Part shown: in pieces, positions 1-11,372 of the stretch
How positions within the stretch are numbered: position 1 is the first letter of the stretch
Layout: each line of letters opens with the position of its first letter
NCBI GenBank assembly: GCA_946894095.1
Contig: OX335657.1
Span: 8,866,001 to 8,930,000, forward strand
Direction: 5' to 3'
Length of the DNA: 64,000 bases
Source: Incurvaria masculella
Taxonomy: Eukaryota; Arthropoda; Insecta; Lepidoptera; Incurvariidae
Program-made: the position numbers and the translations under genes
Notes under the pieces: generated by a model
Seen by the model: the letters and a program-made list of their open reading frames with translations, nothing else
The model's database searches: none
Told to the model about the DNA's origin: nothing

Positions 1-235
1 TTTCGGACTGATGTTGAACTGAACCTAAAATTTTATGTTATTCGAGTTCCCATCCTAATTTTCATTCCCTTTTAACTCCCTTTGATTTTAATTTTCGCCA
101 CAAAATGTAGCCTATGTCTGTGCCCAAGTACCAGACTTTCTCTATACTAAATTTAATCAAAATTGGTTCAGTGGTTTAGGCGTGAAAATGCAACGGACGG
201 ACAGAGCTACTTTCGCATTTATAATATTAGTATGA
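1..235 (-). mobile_element. Helitron-like element, 5' end (cut by window edge)
   Basis: Read on the minus strand, this starts with TC directly after an A at 236. It runs into the same sequence as the 5' part of the complete short element at 756-1018, including ACTAATATTATAAATGCG and then 'cacgcctaaaccactgaacc'. A TC start preceded by A is the known Helitron 5' signature. The element continues beyond base 1, so its 3' end is not visible. No coding sequence is visible. It could instead be read as an RTE-like LINE 3' end in the other direction, but the agreement with the bounded copy favours Helitron. Confidence 0.5.
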
Positions 236-354
236 TTTGGGTAAGAGGTTTTAGAGAGGATTTAGGAATATATGACTGTGACAACCGCTTTAGTAAATCG
301 AGAAGATAGATGCCTATCTAGCCTTTTCATTATTTGTGTTGAAATCGAATCGAT

Positions 355-670
355 AGATAGGGTTCAAATCCTCGTCCTATTCATGGACCACTTTATTTCT
401 CTTTCTTATTTGGGCAAGTGCCTTTCGTTACGAATGCGAGCTGTTTCCTTGGTTCACGTTTTTCCTACCAGGTGTCCTACCAGGGTTTAGCTCGCCTGTG
501 TTGGCAACATTGCATTGGATAAAAATATGATAGAAAGCGCAGTGAAATTGTCCGTGTTTTCCATCCAGTTCAAAGTAGCCGTGCTCGTAAAGGGAAGGTC
601 CTGGCATGGCGTTGGCCGATATCGTTGCGTTGAATATGGTATTAGCCATCCATGTCCAGTCACATATCAT
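355..670 (+). mobile_element. tRNA-derived SINE, diverged copy
   Basis: An internal pol III B-box-like GGTTCAAATCC lies at 361-371. The body that follows is shared with the best copy at 56336-56748: 'cgttacgaatgcgagctg', 'gtgaaattgtccgtgttttc', 'aaggtcctggcatggc' and 'attagccatccatgtcc'. The A-box half is too diverged to recognise. Small reading frames here are shadows of the repeat. Confidence 0.7.
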
Positions 671-755
671 ATGTCGACCTTATATTACAATCAGATAAGC
701 GTCCGCATGCAAAATGGAACGCCGAGAGTTTTTATAAACAAAATTGAAACAATAA

Positions 756-1018
756 TCCATACTAATATTATAAATGCGAAAGTAATTCTGTCGGTCTGTT
801 TTCACGCCCAAGCCGTTGAACCAATTTTGATGAATTTCGGTATAGATATAGCCTGGACCTTGGAGAAGGACATATAACCTTTTTTGGCTAATATTAAACG
901 CGAAGGGGGTGAAATAGGGGATGAAAGTTTATATGGGAAACATACAGAAATATACAGAAAATAATTCAGCCCGAAACCAGTCCAAAACGACCTGATAGGA
1001 GCCGGGTACCTCAGCTGG
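756..1018 (+). mobile_element. complete short non-autonomous Helitron-like element (263 bp)
   Basis: It begins with TC after an A (755/756) and ends with CTGG before a T (1018/1019), which fits insertion between A and T and a CTRR terminus. The last 30 bases (gagccgggtacctcagctgg) are shared with four other ends in this window. In most of those, CCCG and CGGG around a GC-rich loop can form the short hairpin expected just before a Helitron end; in this copy the left half is mutated. There is no coding capacity, so movement would need an enzyme from elsewhere. Confidence 0.6.
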
Positions 1019-1507
1019 TTAGTTGATAAAACAGAGCCGTGAAAGCTTTTCATTATGTGTAGTTCCTACAAACAAAAAGTGCTGTGACCAGTGGCTCAGG
1101 TAAAAGCTAATACGCGTATAGAAATTTCGTAAGAGTCCATAAAGAGTAGTAAATGAATAAACGAGGTATCGATGGCTGTGTGGGCGGGTAATGCGAAGCA
1201 ACTTTTATAATTTTATTGCTCCAAACGAGCAGTTGTAGTCTACGGTTGCCTATAATCACAGCTTCAAAGCACAGACTATTTGTTGTGATACATGTCGTAA
1301 TAAGATGCAAGCTGGACAAATGTGTTGTTATAATATTGTAACGAGGAGCATACGTCAGTTTAACTTCGTTGTTTACAACCAGAAAACTTCTCGAAATTCT
1401 TCTTCTCATTTCATCGAAAAAAAACATTAAATAAATTGGAAAGTTTACTTGATTATTCATCATCCATAGACAGTACACTGCATTCGCATTTATCATATTT
1501 TATCATT

Positions 1508-1740
1508 AGCTAGTTCAGCAATTCCAGCGAAGAAGAACTGGTAAGAAACTCCGATGGTTTTTTTTTCAACGTCCACTTAATCTAAATTTACAAAAAATCT
1601 ACTTACAATCACAGGTGAAAACACAAAATAATTAAGAATTGACGAGAAACAACAATTCATGTCGTATGCAACAGTTCCTGACAAATATCAGTTTATTTGT
1701 AAAGACCATGCCCGCTATTTAACATGTTGTCAATTGGAGC
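1508..1740 (+). mobile_element. LINE 3'-end repeat (GAAGAAGAACTGG family)
   Basis: It carries the block 'ccagcgaagaagaactgg' followed by 'aagaaactccgatgg', then 'tgcaacagttcctgacaaa' and 'tcagtttatttgtaaag'. The same order is found at 57880-58080 and, inverted, at 28185-28515. Shorter pieces lie at 43975-44047 and 33715-33760. I recognise the block as a common lepidopteran non-LTR retrotransposon 3' region; the clade is uncertain. Confidence 0.5.
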
Positions 1741-1846
1741 AATCAAGTCCCCACAAATAGCACCCGTTCTCGAGCAACACGACGGGCAAAGCCATTGCCT
1801 CTCTCAACCATATTTTAGGGAAAGAGAAGCACCGCAAGCAAGGACC

Positions 1847-2338
1847 TTAAGATGGGCCCATGTCAGAGATCCAAAATGTTGCTCAAAATAGCTTTATTTG
1901 ATAGAACTATTTGTCTGATGACCGTTGTCATTGCAAAATTGTGTTTGGTTTCTAAGTTGTAAGGTCCGAAAGTTCTATTTTTCGCGCGTTTTGTATAATA
2001 ACTTTAGAGGTGGATATACGATAAAAAAAAATTTCATCAAACTTATCTAACATCAATTTGGTTTTTGTTATATTTTTTATTACAGCGGTCGTGGTTTACT
2101 TTTAGCTAAAAGTCTTTTAGTAATCTAAGTAAATTTAGTAAAGTTTTCGTAAATCCAACCAATTCAAACACCTTGCGAATTGTCTGCTTTGTGGACAGGT
2201 TACATCCTCATCATCACGGAGCCTGTCTTTTTCTTTGAAACATAGTCCCAGAGCGCTATTGCGCTCAAAACCGTGCTATTGCACGGTTTTGTACCGTGCC
2301 CGCGAATGATTTAGTTCCGCCGGGAAGGGCCACCTTAA
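1847..2338. mobile_element. TTAA-flanked MITE, copy 1 (internally deleted)
   Basis: It is bounded by TTAA on both sides with inverted ends (TTAAGATGGGCCC and GGGAAGGGCCACCTTAA). The body, including 'ttcgcgcgttttgtataata' and 'acagcggtcgtggtttac', matches copies at 21976-22526 and 45964-46509. About 50 bases after the left end are missing relative to those copies. There is no transposase. The TTAA target is that of piggyBac-type or Kolobok-type elements; the superfamily is not settled. Confidence 0.8.
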
Positions 2339-2521
2339 TGCCATGAAAAAATGTATAAAAATAGATACCATCCATGTTATCTAAACGAGACACGAAAGTG
2401 CCTTGTTGTAATTAAACAACGGTTCAAGTGTTAGTTGTAAAGCGATGGCTACTTTTGTTTTAAAACTCGCCCTTAAAACAATTCTCCTGTTAAGATTAAC
2501 ATTTTACAAACATGTTTTTAT

Positions 2522-2899
2522 ATGGTTTGTGGGTACCCATACAAATTTCGATACGACTGCGTTAGAGAGCAATGTCAATTGAAAAATTATGTTGTGATTA
2601 GAATCGAGAAAGGAATGCTTATATGGTTTGGACACATGGAACGAATGGATGACGAAAAAATTACGAAACAAATTTACAGAGCAGAAGTGAGCGGAAGTGT
2701 CGTGCCCGGGCAACCTAGAATAACGTTGCAAGACCAAAACGATGTAATTCCTCATAAAGGTCTGGTACGTACCCCCCGTAATCGTAGAGCATGCATGAAA
2801 AGATTTATGACTGTAGATGAAGCGAAAGAGGTGTGCTGTGATCGTACCGTATGGCACTCTATCATCTCTGCCTACTCCTCCGGGAAAGCGGCGTGAAGG
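2522..2899 (+). pseudogene. LINE reverse-transcriptase C-terminal remnant
   Basis: A 124-residue frame reads through WFGHMERMDDEKITKQIY at residues ~37-54, then a basic Pro/Gly-rich stretch, RTPRNRRACMKR (~84-95), VDEAKEVCCDRTVW and SAYSSGKAA before the stop. These are the terminal motifs I recognise in insect non-LTR retrotransposon polyproteins, after the catalytic domain. Here they are cut off at the 5' side, so no polymerase active site is present. A tract of ATGT repeats follows the stop, consistent with an element tail. More decayed pieces of the same tail lie at 39195-39421 and 24366-24412. It is not a host gene. Confidence 0.7.
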
Positions 2900-3887
2900 T
2901 ATGTATGTATGTTTACACGAAGTATCGCATATACTGCGTATTGACTCAATTACGTGTTCCGCTCTAAACAATTTGGTATGACATAAATAATCGTAAGCGT
3001 TAGTGAACACCCAGGCGATCAGCGCCGTCGGAAATTGCTTCGCTCAAAGTTTTACGCGCCAAAGTCTACTTAACGCCACTTTAAATATGATTTAGTGGCA
3101 ATCTCTCTCGTGTTCTGGTATGCAAATACGCAGAGTCACGCCTACCACAATGGCCACATCTCCGACGCGACGCGGACAAGGCTCCGCTGTCGTTTCGCAA
3201 TATTGAGTGGCTGCAGTAATTAGAACTACGCCACGTCCGGACAGTTGCAGCATCCTAATCTGACCGTTAACTCAACGAAGCAACCGCAGCCACACACCTA
3301 TTCAAGCTAATTCAAGTTCAGTTCCCGTGTGGATAAAGCTACAAATCGCCTGGAACACTAAGCTACTTGCGACGCAAAAGTTGGATGTAAACGTTTGAAC
3401 TCTGAAATCGATTGAGATGTAGAGTCGTTTTTTGTTCACGGTTGTGCATTAATTGTGGTGTTTATTGCAATGCTGCAGCGCTGAAGTTGGTTTGGCGCTC
3501 GGCTTAGACAAGTGACCTTGCGGCAGCGGTGGGAGGTGGAATTTCGCAAGAGGTGGCTGCTACAGTAACCCAACTTGATATGGTCTAATTATAAGGTATG
3601 GTAATGGACTCCCGAGTGATGGCTCGCTTCGAGCATAACTTATCGAACATATTTAACAGGTGGTTGATTGAATAAGCTTGTGATAGGTACATACATTGTG
3701 ACAAAATGACTATTAGTAAACATAGTTGCGTTCAAACCCAATTAATTCATTATAAGTGGTAATGGTATTTAAAAAAAATGATTAAAATCCACGAAACTTA
3801 CAGGGAGTCTACAGGAAATCAGAGTCTAAGGTAGTTTTACAAAAAAATAAGGAAATAATAAGGAAAGCTGATTATTTGTTTAGTTTT
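2900..3887. other. no gene seen
   Basis: Non-coding, mixed composition. I see no open frame of note, no repeat shared with the rest of the window, and no RNA gene. Confidence 0.4.
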
Positions 3888-4030
3888 CTAGGTGAGGTAC
3901 CCGGCTCTGCTCGCGTTAATGTTGTTTTAAATGGGCGTTGGGGTTTCCGAGATCTTTCGCATTATCATTGCAATCGAATCTATGGTAAACGGGACAAACA
4001 AATCAACATATTTTTTTATAGATGTACTTG
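3888..4030 (-). mobile_element. Helitron-like 3' terminus
   Basis: On the minus strand the sequence ends ...gagccgggtacctcacCTAG at 3888, the same end as at 1018, 6073 and 18388. The base after CTAG is A, not the usual T, and the 5' limit was not found. Confidence 0.4.
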
Positions 4031-4164
4031 GAGAGGATTGGTTTAGGAACGCAGAAGGAAAACAAACGAAGGAATATTAATTTTTGAAGCGAAGCTTCTA
4101 CAGCCCGTTACAGGGACAGCCTCTGGGGAGTAAACTGAGAAAAACCTGCCAAAAGCTAGTCGGG

Positions 4165-4397
4165 CTCGCACACGAAGGGTTCCGTACCGTGGTACAAGAT
4201 TCAGGTCTTTTGTATGGGGGCTTTCCATTTTTATTATTTTCAAATTGTACCTATTTGTTGTTATAGCTGCAAAATTTCAGCTGCCCTATCTATTACGGTT
4301 CATGGGATACAGCCCTGTGACAGCCGGACGGACGGACGGACAGCGGAGGCTTAGTAATAGGGTTCCTTTGGCACCCTTTTGGCACGGAATCCTAAAA
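4165..4397 (-). repeat. CCGT-core dispersed repeat
   Basis: It contains tandem ACGG units at about 4325-4341 beside 'ttacggttcatggga' and is flanked by 'gggttccgtacc' and 'ggcacggaatcct'. The other copies are at 30563-30760, 40003-40215, 58261-58480 and 59150-59326. This is a very common lepidopteran interspersed repeat; its class is uncertain. Confidence 0.7.
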
Positions 4398-4787
4398 ACG
4401 TCACCGTCTGCCCTTCCGTCACCATCATCGGCGGTATACGTAGGTATAGATAGATTACGCATGCATGAAACTATTCGCTCCAACTCTCCGACATGGAAGT
4501 AGCAATTTCTGCGCCTGCGTTTCAATCGATTGAGTCGTAAAATTAATCGAATTTATTATTAATTTTTTTCCTAGACACTTTCAATTTCATCGTTCTAGAT
4601 AATGTTTTTGTGCGAGCGAGTGAGGTCGTTTTTAATTTGTATTTAATAAGTTTGTTGCGGATTAGCGGCGCCACCAGAGGGGCGGGGCGGGGCGAAGCGA
4701 TTCCTATCTCCTTACCGCGCGAGCGCTGTGTTATTTGCAAGGTCACCCGATTGTTAGACTGCAACAAATAATCTTATTAACACGCTT

Positions 4788-4876
4788 ATATATTATATAT
4801 AATATATATATATAATATATAATAGCTTGGATATAATAGCTTATAAAAAATAATAGCTTAGATATAATAGCTTGGG
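4788..4876. repeat. AT-rich simple repeat
   Basis: A run of alternating TATA/ATAT is followed by four spaced copies of 'ataatagctt'. Confidence 0.8.
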
Positions 4877-5101
4877 TTGTATGTATGTATGTAATGGAAT
4901 CTTTGAGATTAATTTTCACCAGTTTCCAGAAGTCTGATTAATTTGAAACTTTGCACACGTATCAAGGACCGATGACAATGCAATAATTTCATAACAGTTT
5001 CCCATTATCCTTATTAGGACCGCCAGGATTAAATAATTATTTTATAGATCCTCTGTAGTAATAATAACTAATTGATAAATCGAACTAAAAAATGAAAAAT
5101 A

Positions 5102-5573
5102 AATAATAGTTTAAAAAAACTAAAAAACACGCTTTTATAGCTAACTGAACTAAAAAATATAAAATAATTTTTAATTTTAAAGAGTTTATATTACAGTAGT
5201 AGAAGATCGAACAATCAATCAGAATTTATCACCTCAAAATAAAATTATAGTAAAGTTTAAGTTATTAACAAAATAATTCAATTCAGAGTAAAAAGCGTGG
5301 GGTGCATTTTAATACTTTTCATAACTCTCCTCTCATAGATAGTTGCCAATAGAATGATTGTTACATTTACTTTATCAAGCACCCCACGCTTTTTACTCTG
5401 AATTGAATTATTTTGTTAATAACTTAAACTTTATTATAATTTTATTTTGAGGTGATAAATTCTGATTGATTGTTCGATCTTCTACTACTGTAATATAAAC
5501 TCTTTAAAATTAAAAATTATTTTTTATTTTTAGTTCAGTTAGCTATAAAAGCGTGTTTTTTTAAACTATTATT
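5102..5573. repeat. long near-perfect inverted repeat (hairpin)
   Basis: The left arm 5102-5305 and right arm 5379-5573 are reverse complements over about 195 bases, around a 73-base spacer. I found only about one substitution and two or three small indels by eye; one is an extra CTAAAAAA in the left arm. The inner ends are perfect (aaagcgtggggtgc and its complement). There is no coding sequence. It could be a foldback element or a source of double-stranded RNA. Confidence 0.9.
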
Positions 5574-5719
5574 TTTTTTAAGCGATTTTATTTGATACCT
5601 GATACCAGTGTTTGAATCATAGCAAATCAAAATACCCAAACACAACTATTTGTCAAGAAGGGAATAATGATGATTTTGCTCTTCGTTGCCTTGTGATTAA
5701 CAAAGTCACGAATTGGAGC

Positions 5720-5840
5720 TATTCCATAGTTCGGAATCCATGTAAGACTGACGTAGGTGGTAGGGTTAAGCCCGCCCGAGTTGGTACCATCGCATTTGAA
5801 GACAAGATGGTCGAAGCGGCATTGAAAACTTGTCTGAGTC
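5720..5840 (+). mobile_element. SINE body fragment, plus orientation
   Basis: It matches the middle of the tRNA-derived SINE: 'ttcggaatccatgtaa', 'gcccgcccgagttggta' and 'gatggtcgaagcggcat'. It stops abruptly and meets an opposite-strand copy at 5841. Confidence 0.7.
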
Positions 5841-5995
5841 CACCTAATACGGGAAGGAGAGAAGTTTTACATGGATTGCGAACCATGGAGCAGCTCGCAC
5901 TCGTGACGAAATGCGCTTACCCAACTCAGGAAGAGAAAGAAAGTGGTGCATGAACGGATTTGAAGTCCCCGCGCCAATAGGCTACGAGCCGCTCG
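5841..5995 (-). mobile_element. SINE head fragment, minus orientation, B box deleted
   Basis: In reverse it carries the head of the same SINE: 'gcggctcgtagcctattggc', then after a deletion 'cgttcatgcaccac', 'tttctttctcttcc' and 'gcgagctgctcc'. The bases that would hold the pol III B box and anticodon region are missing, so this copy should not be transcribed from its own promoter. Confidence 0.7.
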
Positions 5996-6034
5996 AGGGC
6001 GCATGCCACCCGGCTTTTTCGGGTGACTTTTCAA

Positions 6035-6073
6035 AACAAATTTGACCCGAGCGGAGCCAAGAACCTCAGCTAG
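6035..6073 (+). mobile_element. Helitron-like 3' terminus
   Basis: It ends 'gacccgagcggagcc', then 'aagaacctcagCTAG', followed by T. The end is shared with the 18388 and 1018 copies. The 5' part is unclear. Confidence 0.45.
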
Positions 6074-6114
6074 TAGAAATATAAGCGAGGGTTCGAGTAC
6101 AACATCTGGTCAAT

Positions 6115-6330
6115 AGTTACACCGCAGTGCCCTGTCCTCGAGCTGCCGCCGCCCCGCTGCCGCTCACGCCGCCGCCGCCGCAGCGACGCCCGCGGCGAGC
6201 GTGAAAGTACGAAGATTACTCCGAGCCAAGGTTACGTTACGCCCACTAACCGTCCGTCCGTACCGCGCCGGCGGACCTCTTCACATCGCTGCGGCGCGGC
6301 GCGAAGCGGCAACGTGCGTTCCGTTCAGTT
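6115..6330. other. GC-rich island
   Basis: A CCG/GCC-rich stretch in AT-rich surroundings ends in TCAGTT, an arthropod initiator-like string, near 6326. No matching downstream promoter element or open frame was seen. It could be an unannotated promoter or 5' UTR. Confidence 0.3.
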
Positions 6331-7770
6331 TAACGTGTGACTTATTTAAGCTGTCATACATTATGACAGTTTTTTAGAATGTACCTCTAGCAATCGTTTA
6401 CTTAATTTAATGTCGACTGGAGACATCCCCAGCAACAGACGTTGCTTAAATTGGATAAAGATAGCTAATTTCATACCTATACTGTCCTGATATAAGCGAA
6501 AGAGACTACATGTCGACTAGGTTCCGTGCCAGAATACCGACCTGGGTGCGATAAACCCTAACGCTAAGTAAGTAAGGAAGGGACTTAACGTTTTGCGAGC
6601 AACCCGAACCGCGGCCAGCCTCGACGGTGGAACGTGCATCCATCCAGAATCCAAAAGTATCCATCGTTGTTCTGCGCCACTGGACTACCGAGGCTGGCAG
6701 GCGCTCGAAATATCTTCCATTTGAATGTCAAAATAAGTGAAGGTTGTAAAAGTCTAACCATTTGATGCAATACAATATAATTACGTATCGCATTTATTTT
6801 TATAAAAAGTAGGCTCTGAACAATAGAAAATTAATTAATGTTATTTTCTATAGAGAAACACCTAGGTATTTTTACATGTTCGTAAAAAAATCATGTTATA
6901 TTTTTAAAAATCCGCTTTTATGGAATTTATATCAGCTGATGTCATGATATTAGCTCAACACACTACATGGGCACTGGTTGCCATGCCATGTACAACGTAC
7001 CATTTCGAAACAAAACGTATTACGAACGTCCGTTAGATGGAAATGGAGCCGTAATGTGAAACATTCCTAACGCTGGTTACCGCTAACTCTGCTCCCGCCG
7101 CCGCTGCAACCGCTACCGCCGGAGGCTGCAAAGTGGCGGCGGCGGAGGCGGTACAAGCGCCTCCACCGCACGCGCGCCGCCGCCGCCACTGCATGCCGCG
7201 CCGCACGTCAATTAGATAGACGACGCTCTCGTCTTTTGTTTCTATTTGTTTACGGAACCCTCATTTATCATGGGCATTGAATGTTCACTCCGGCTGTCGC
7301 AACGTTACGTACGCAAACTCGGAACCAGTCCGCTCCGAGCTAACTGCTTATTAAGCCGTGTGCCCGCTCATGTATTTGCGGCGACATACAGGGAGCGGTA
7401 CATCTGCAGGGTTTCAATGTGGCACTCGAAGGTTTTCTGACATTTTTTCGATAATTCATGAGTCCGTTGACCTGAAATAATTTGATGTAATGTAATCAAT
7501 ATTTATAATATTGATTATTACCGGAAACGGAAGATTTTGTTGTATTATATTTAAAACAAAACATAAATTTTAAGCGGAAGGGCAATTTGGTACTAGTTGA
7601 CGTGAAAATATTGATATAAATATTTTAATGAACATTCACAAGGTATACTCATACATTTAATTCGTGAAGAAAGATTGTATTGATCCAAGTGGAATGATTC
7701 TCAATATTTTTGGGTTGAAATTTAGTTCGGCAAGTTACTCTAATTAAATTGAAAAACTTCGACATCCAAC
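6331..7770. other. no gene seen; second GC-rich island at 7080-7215
   Basis: Mostly AT-rich. The island at 7080-7215 is made of CCG/GGC-type repeats and has no meaningful frame. Confidence 0.3.
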
Positions 7771-7772
7771 AA

Positions 7773-8104
7773 TATTAATTAATGATACAAAATTCGCTAA
7801 AATTTAAACTAGCAAATTTTGAATTCTGTTCACATCTCGTAATTATCAAATCAAATCAAATCAATTAATGATATAAAATTCCCTAAAATGTAAACTACCA
7901 AATTTTGAATTCTGTTCACATCTCGTAATTATCAAATCAAATCAAATCAATTAATGATATAAAATTGCCTAAAATTTAAACTAGCAAATTTTGAATTCTG
8001 TTCACATCTCGTAATTATCAAATCAAATCAAATCAATTAATGATATAAAATTCCCTAAAATTTAAACTAGCTAATTTTGAATTTTGTTCACATCTCGTAA
8101 TTAA
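7773..8104. repeat. 86-bp tandem repeat, almost 4 copies
   Basis: The string CACATCTCGT starts at 7831, 7917, 8003 and 8089, exactly 86 bases apart. Each unit also holds TCAAATCAAATCAAATCAA and 'aattttgaattctg'. Units differ at only a few positions, so the array is recent or homogenised. The last unit ends before the TCAAA block. Confidence 0.95.
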
Positions 8105-8825
8105 TATTTATATCACGATAAGAGAAAGAAAGATAACATTTAACAGATATTCATGTGTTTGTAATTTTGTAAATGCAAAGGACGAATTTGTCGATGAATC
8201 GAAAAAAATATAAGATTTGGTTACCAGCCGACTTATCTCTGTTTGTGCAAAAAAAAAACGCAACAAATCCTAGACCAACAAAAATATTTTCGAGTTTGAG
8301 CTTAAATAAATAAGAAAACAGTTTATAAAGTTATTATTTTTATTATTTCGAAGTGAGTGGCCTGCTGAATAGTTCCGAATCAGAATTTGTAGCTTAGGCG
8401 TGTTGATCTTATGAGCGACCTAAGATGATCTATTGTGACTTAAGGCTATTGTTAGCTATTGTTAGAAGGAGGTTGTTATGTCCGATACTTGTCTGGTATA
8501 CCGCGACGCCGCACCTTCTTGTTCGGTAAATTACACCGCTTATTATTCTAACGACAGCACAAGTGGTAAGTAAATGTATTAGAACATTTTAACCTGACAA
8601 ATGCAATTATTCGTCAAAGCATTGGGACTGTTTTCCTCAGAGGAAAGTGCAGAATTGATTTTAAACATAAAACAATTGGTTACGCTCAAGTCGGACTTGA
8701 AATAGGGTTATAATAGAAAAACACACTCGTGCATAATATGCGAAACCAAGTACCACTAAATGCAATGCAAAGAAACACGGTATTCCTGTACTCCGAGTTG
8801 GTTTTGTTTTCATTTAAATGTTTTT
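8105..8825. other. no gene seen
   Basis: AT-rich, non-coding; no repeat family recognised. Confidence 0.35.
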
Positions 8826-8900
8826 ATAGTTGAGGTATCCGGCTCCGCTCGGGTCAAGAATCGGCTTTAGAATGATGTCAAGCCGAATGATTTCCTGGAA
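8826..8900 (-). mobile_element. Helitron-like 3' terminus
   Basis: On the minus strand it reads 'gacccgagcggagccgga' then 'tacctcaaCTAT'. It has the same hairpin and terminal block as the other ends, with the last base changed from CTRR. The 5' limit is unknown. Confidence 0.4.
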
Positions 8901-9591
8901 ATAAAGAAAACCCCAAATGGCTGATGCAAATGTCTCTATCAACGGAATTTAAGTTAATAGGTTGAGCGTTATGGCGTGATTTAATCAGAAACATCGGAAA
9001 ATTTACATAAAAAAATCGGGCAAAGAAATATATTCGAAATGTTAGACTGTAAAAAAATGGGGGCGATTCTTTCAAAGTTTTTAAAAAGCATGTGCCACCC
9101 GAACCTTCCTGCACTGGGACTGCGGCATTGCTGCTTTGACCATCTTTCCTTCAGTGCGATTGTAAGTAACCTCTCCCTTACTTCTGCCTAAATTTAAAGT
9201 TTTACGTCACACAGCCAGCCTCAACATTCATAACGGTCACCCATCAGGAAACCGACCGCGATATATAATCATAGTTCGCAAGTTATGAGCATTTAGCCCC
9301 CGCTGCTCTTTCCTCTGGTAATTTAGTGTTGTGGTATACAGCCTTAAAATTGCGAAAATAATCAAGCCATACGTATGTCAAATAAGCATCAAAATTGAAT
9401 AAGCGGTAGCTTAAATATGAGTTTTTATATCGCTGATTTGAGGAATTGCCCATACAAATTTTCATCTTTTCTTTAACCCCCTACAACATTTTTGAAACAA
9501 AAGACATTTTCCACGCCTAAACCGATGATTTTTGTATCGAGAGAGTCTGGACCTTGGGGGATTACCTTTTGTGGTGAAAATAAAATTCAAG

Positions 9592-9725
9592 AAAATTGTC
9601 CGTGTTTTCCATCCAGTTCGATGCAGCAATATGAGGAAGGTCCTGGCATGGCACCTAGTTCCCATGTGGCGCGTTAGGCTAATATCATGACGGTGAATCT
9701 GGTATTAGCTATTCATTTCCATAAA
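9592..9725 (+). mobile_element. SINE 3' fragment
   Basis: It carries 'gaaaattgtccgtgttttc', 'aaggtcctggcatggcac', 'gttaggctaatatcatgac' and 'gtattagctattcat' in the order seen in the SINE at 56336-56748. The promoter-bearing head is absent. Confidence 0.75.
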
Positions 9726-11330
9726 ATCAATAGATTGTCAATACGTTTAAACTTTAACATCACATATTAACTCTTGAGATAAAATGAGCTTTCGTACGAA
9801 CAAAAGGCCTTTTCAGTTTTACTTTAAGTGACGTACAGCCTAATGATGTCAAAAGCCTCAAGAGACCCATAAACGGACCTCTAGTCTCGTTAACGTCGGG
9901 ATATCAATGAAGGGTCTCTGCGCGGATATTTTGGCTGTCTACCCAAAATTCAAGTCAGAGAAAGCTTCGATGACTTGTCGTCGAGATGTCAAATATACAT
10001 ACTTGTTCCACTAGATTTTACGAAGTAAGTGAAAGGAAATAATACATTATTTACTAAAGCCAGAAATATGTTATATAAAATAAATTAAAATATTCCACTA
10101 AAAGGGCTTTTCCATTCTATTTATGTCGTGCTATACTGTTTTCTAAATATGTGTCCCCATGAAGTAAAGAGACAGAATGCTCAAAGCAATGATTGATACA
10201 GTACATAAATAATTAATTTGGGTACAAAAGTATTTTTTCTTATTTTAGATTTTAAATAAATAACTTTTACTCAATCATTAATTGCTTTTGTTTAAGGATT
10301 TTATCACATCATTTGGTAGTTATATAGTCATAGGAAAAAACGTAGATATTTATAACGACTATATTACTAGACAGTTAAGATGCAATGTTTCAATGTAGAG
10401 AACATTTCCTATCACATTACACATTGTTGAGTAAACAAGCAAAGCTAGTGGATGGTATAATTAATTTCTGACAAAACCTCATAAATCCACGCTTCGCAAC
10501 GCGAAATAGCCACGGGCTCATCGAATATAAACTGTGGTACTATTTCATGGCAGCGAAATATTCAGCGGGTGGAGTTTGCAATATGGTGGTTTCAGCGGGT
10601 GAGTAGTTGGGTGAAGCGGTTAATTGCCGTTGTTCTCGTTAATTTATCACACCATTACAACTTGCATCCGAGAAGCCCGTAAAGATTCGTTTATTAGGGC
10701 TACGTTAAAAAGTGATCAAGACATAGAGTTGGGAAACGGTAGGTGTGCTATACCATAATGGTTCGTTTATTAGAGAGCAGTTACGTTTATTTTAAAATAA
10801 ATCAATGCACTTAACCTTACTTGATGGCAGGTATATCTATACATAGCTATCTAACCACATGCCGTATTTATACTGATGTTTTTTTTTAAATTAGTATTTT
10901 ATGAATAAGTAAGTACTCAATAATAGTATCGATTTATCTTAAAATATCTGTTAATAATATTAAATCATTCAGCAAGCAACCTTATACAATTTTGGCAAAG
11001 CAACAACGTTTGTTACTCATTTATTGTTAAGCCAATTTTGGAATGTCTAATCGATTAGCCGCCTCGAATTGAAGAGACTGGCGGATACTAGTTGAATTCT
11101 GGCAACCACGGAATTCGTTCTAGCAGAGTAAATCAGGGTTTAATGTGATCCCATAAATATTCGAAGCTGTAAAGACGGGCGAAGAGGCAGCGGAGGGTGA
11201 GAAAATAACGATGTCAAGCTGCACTATCGAATGTGCGGTATAAAGCGGTTATAGCCGGTTTCAACCGCTTCATCGCAAGCGACATATTGGCGTATTTTTA
11301 AAGTACAGATGCGAGCATGTCAATAAAGGT
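9726..11330. other. no gene seen
   Basis: AT-rich. A more balanced stretch at 10490-10720 holds the string 'ttcagcgggtg' twice and could be low-copy regulatory DNA, but nothing identifies it. Confidence 0.3.
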
Positions 11331-11372
11331 ATGGTATTAGCCATCCATGTCCAGTTACATAAAAAAAAACCA
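11331..11372 (+). mobile_element. SINE tail fragment
   Basis: 'ggtattagccatccatgtcc' leads into a short A-rich tail, as at the end of the other SINE copies. Confidence 0.6.

Noticed and set aside
7773..8104. CRISPR-like array
   Set aside because: Units are contiguous 86-bp tandem copies without variable spacers, in a eukaryotic context.
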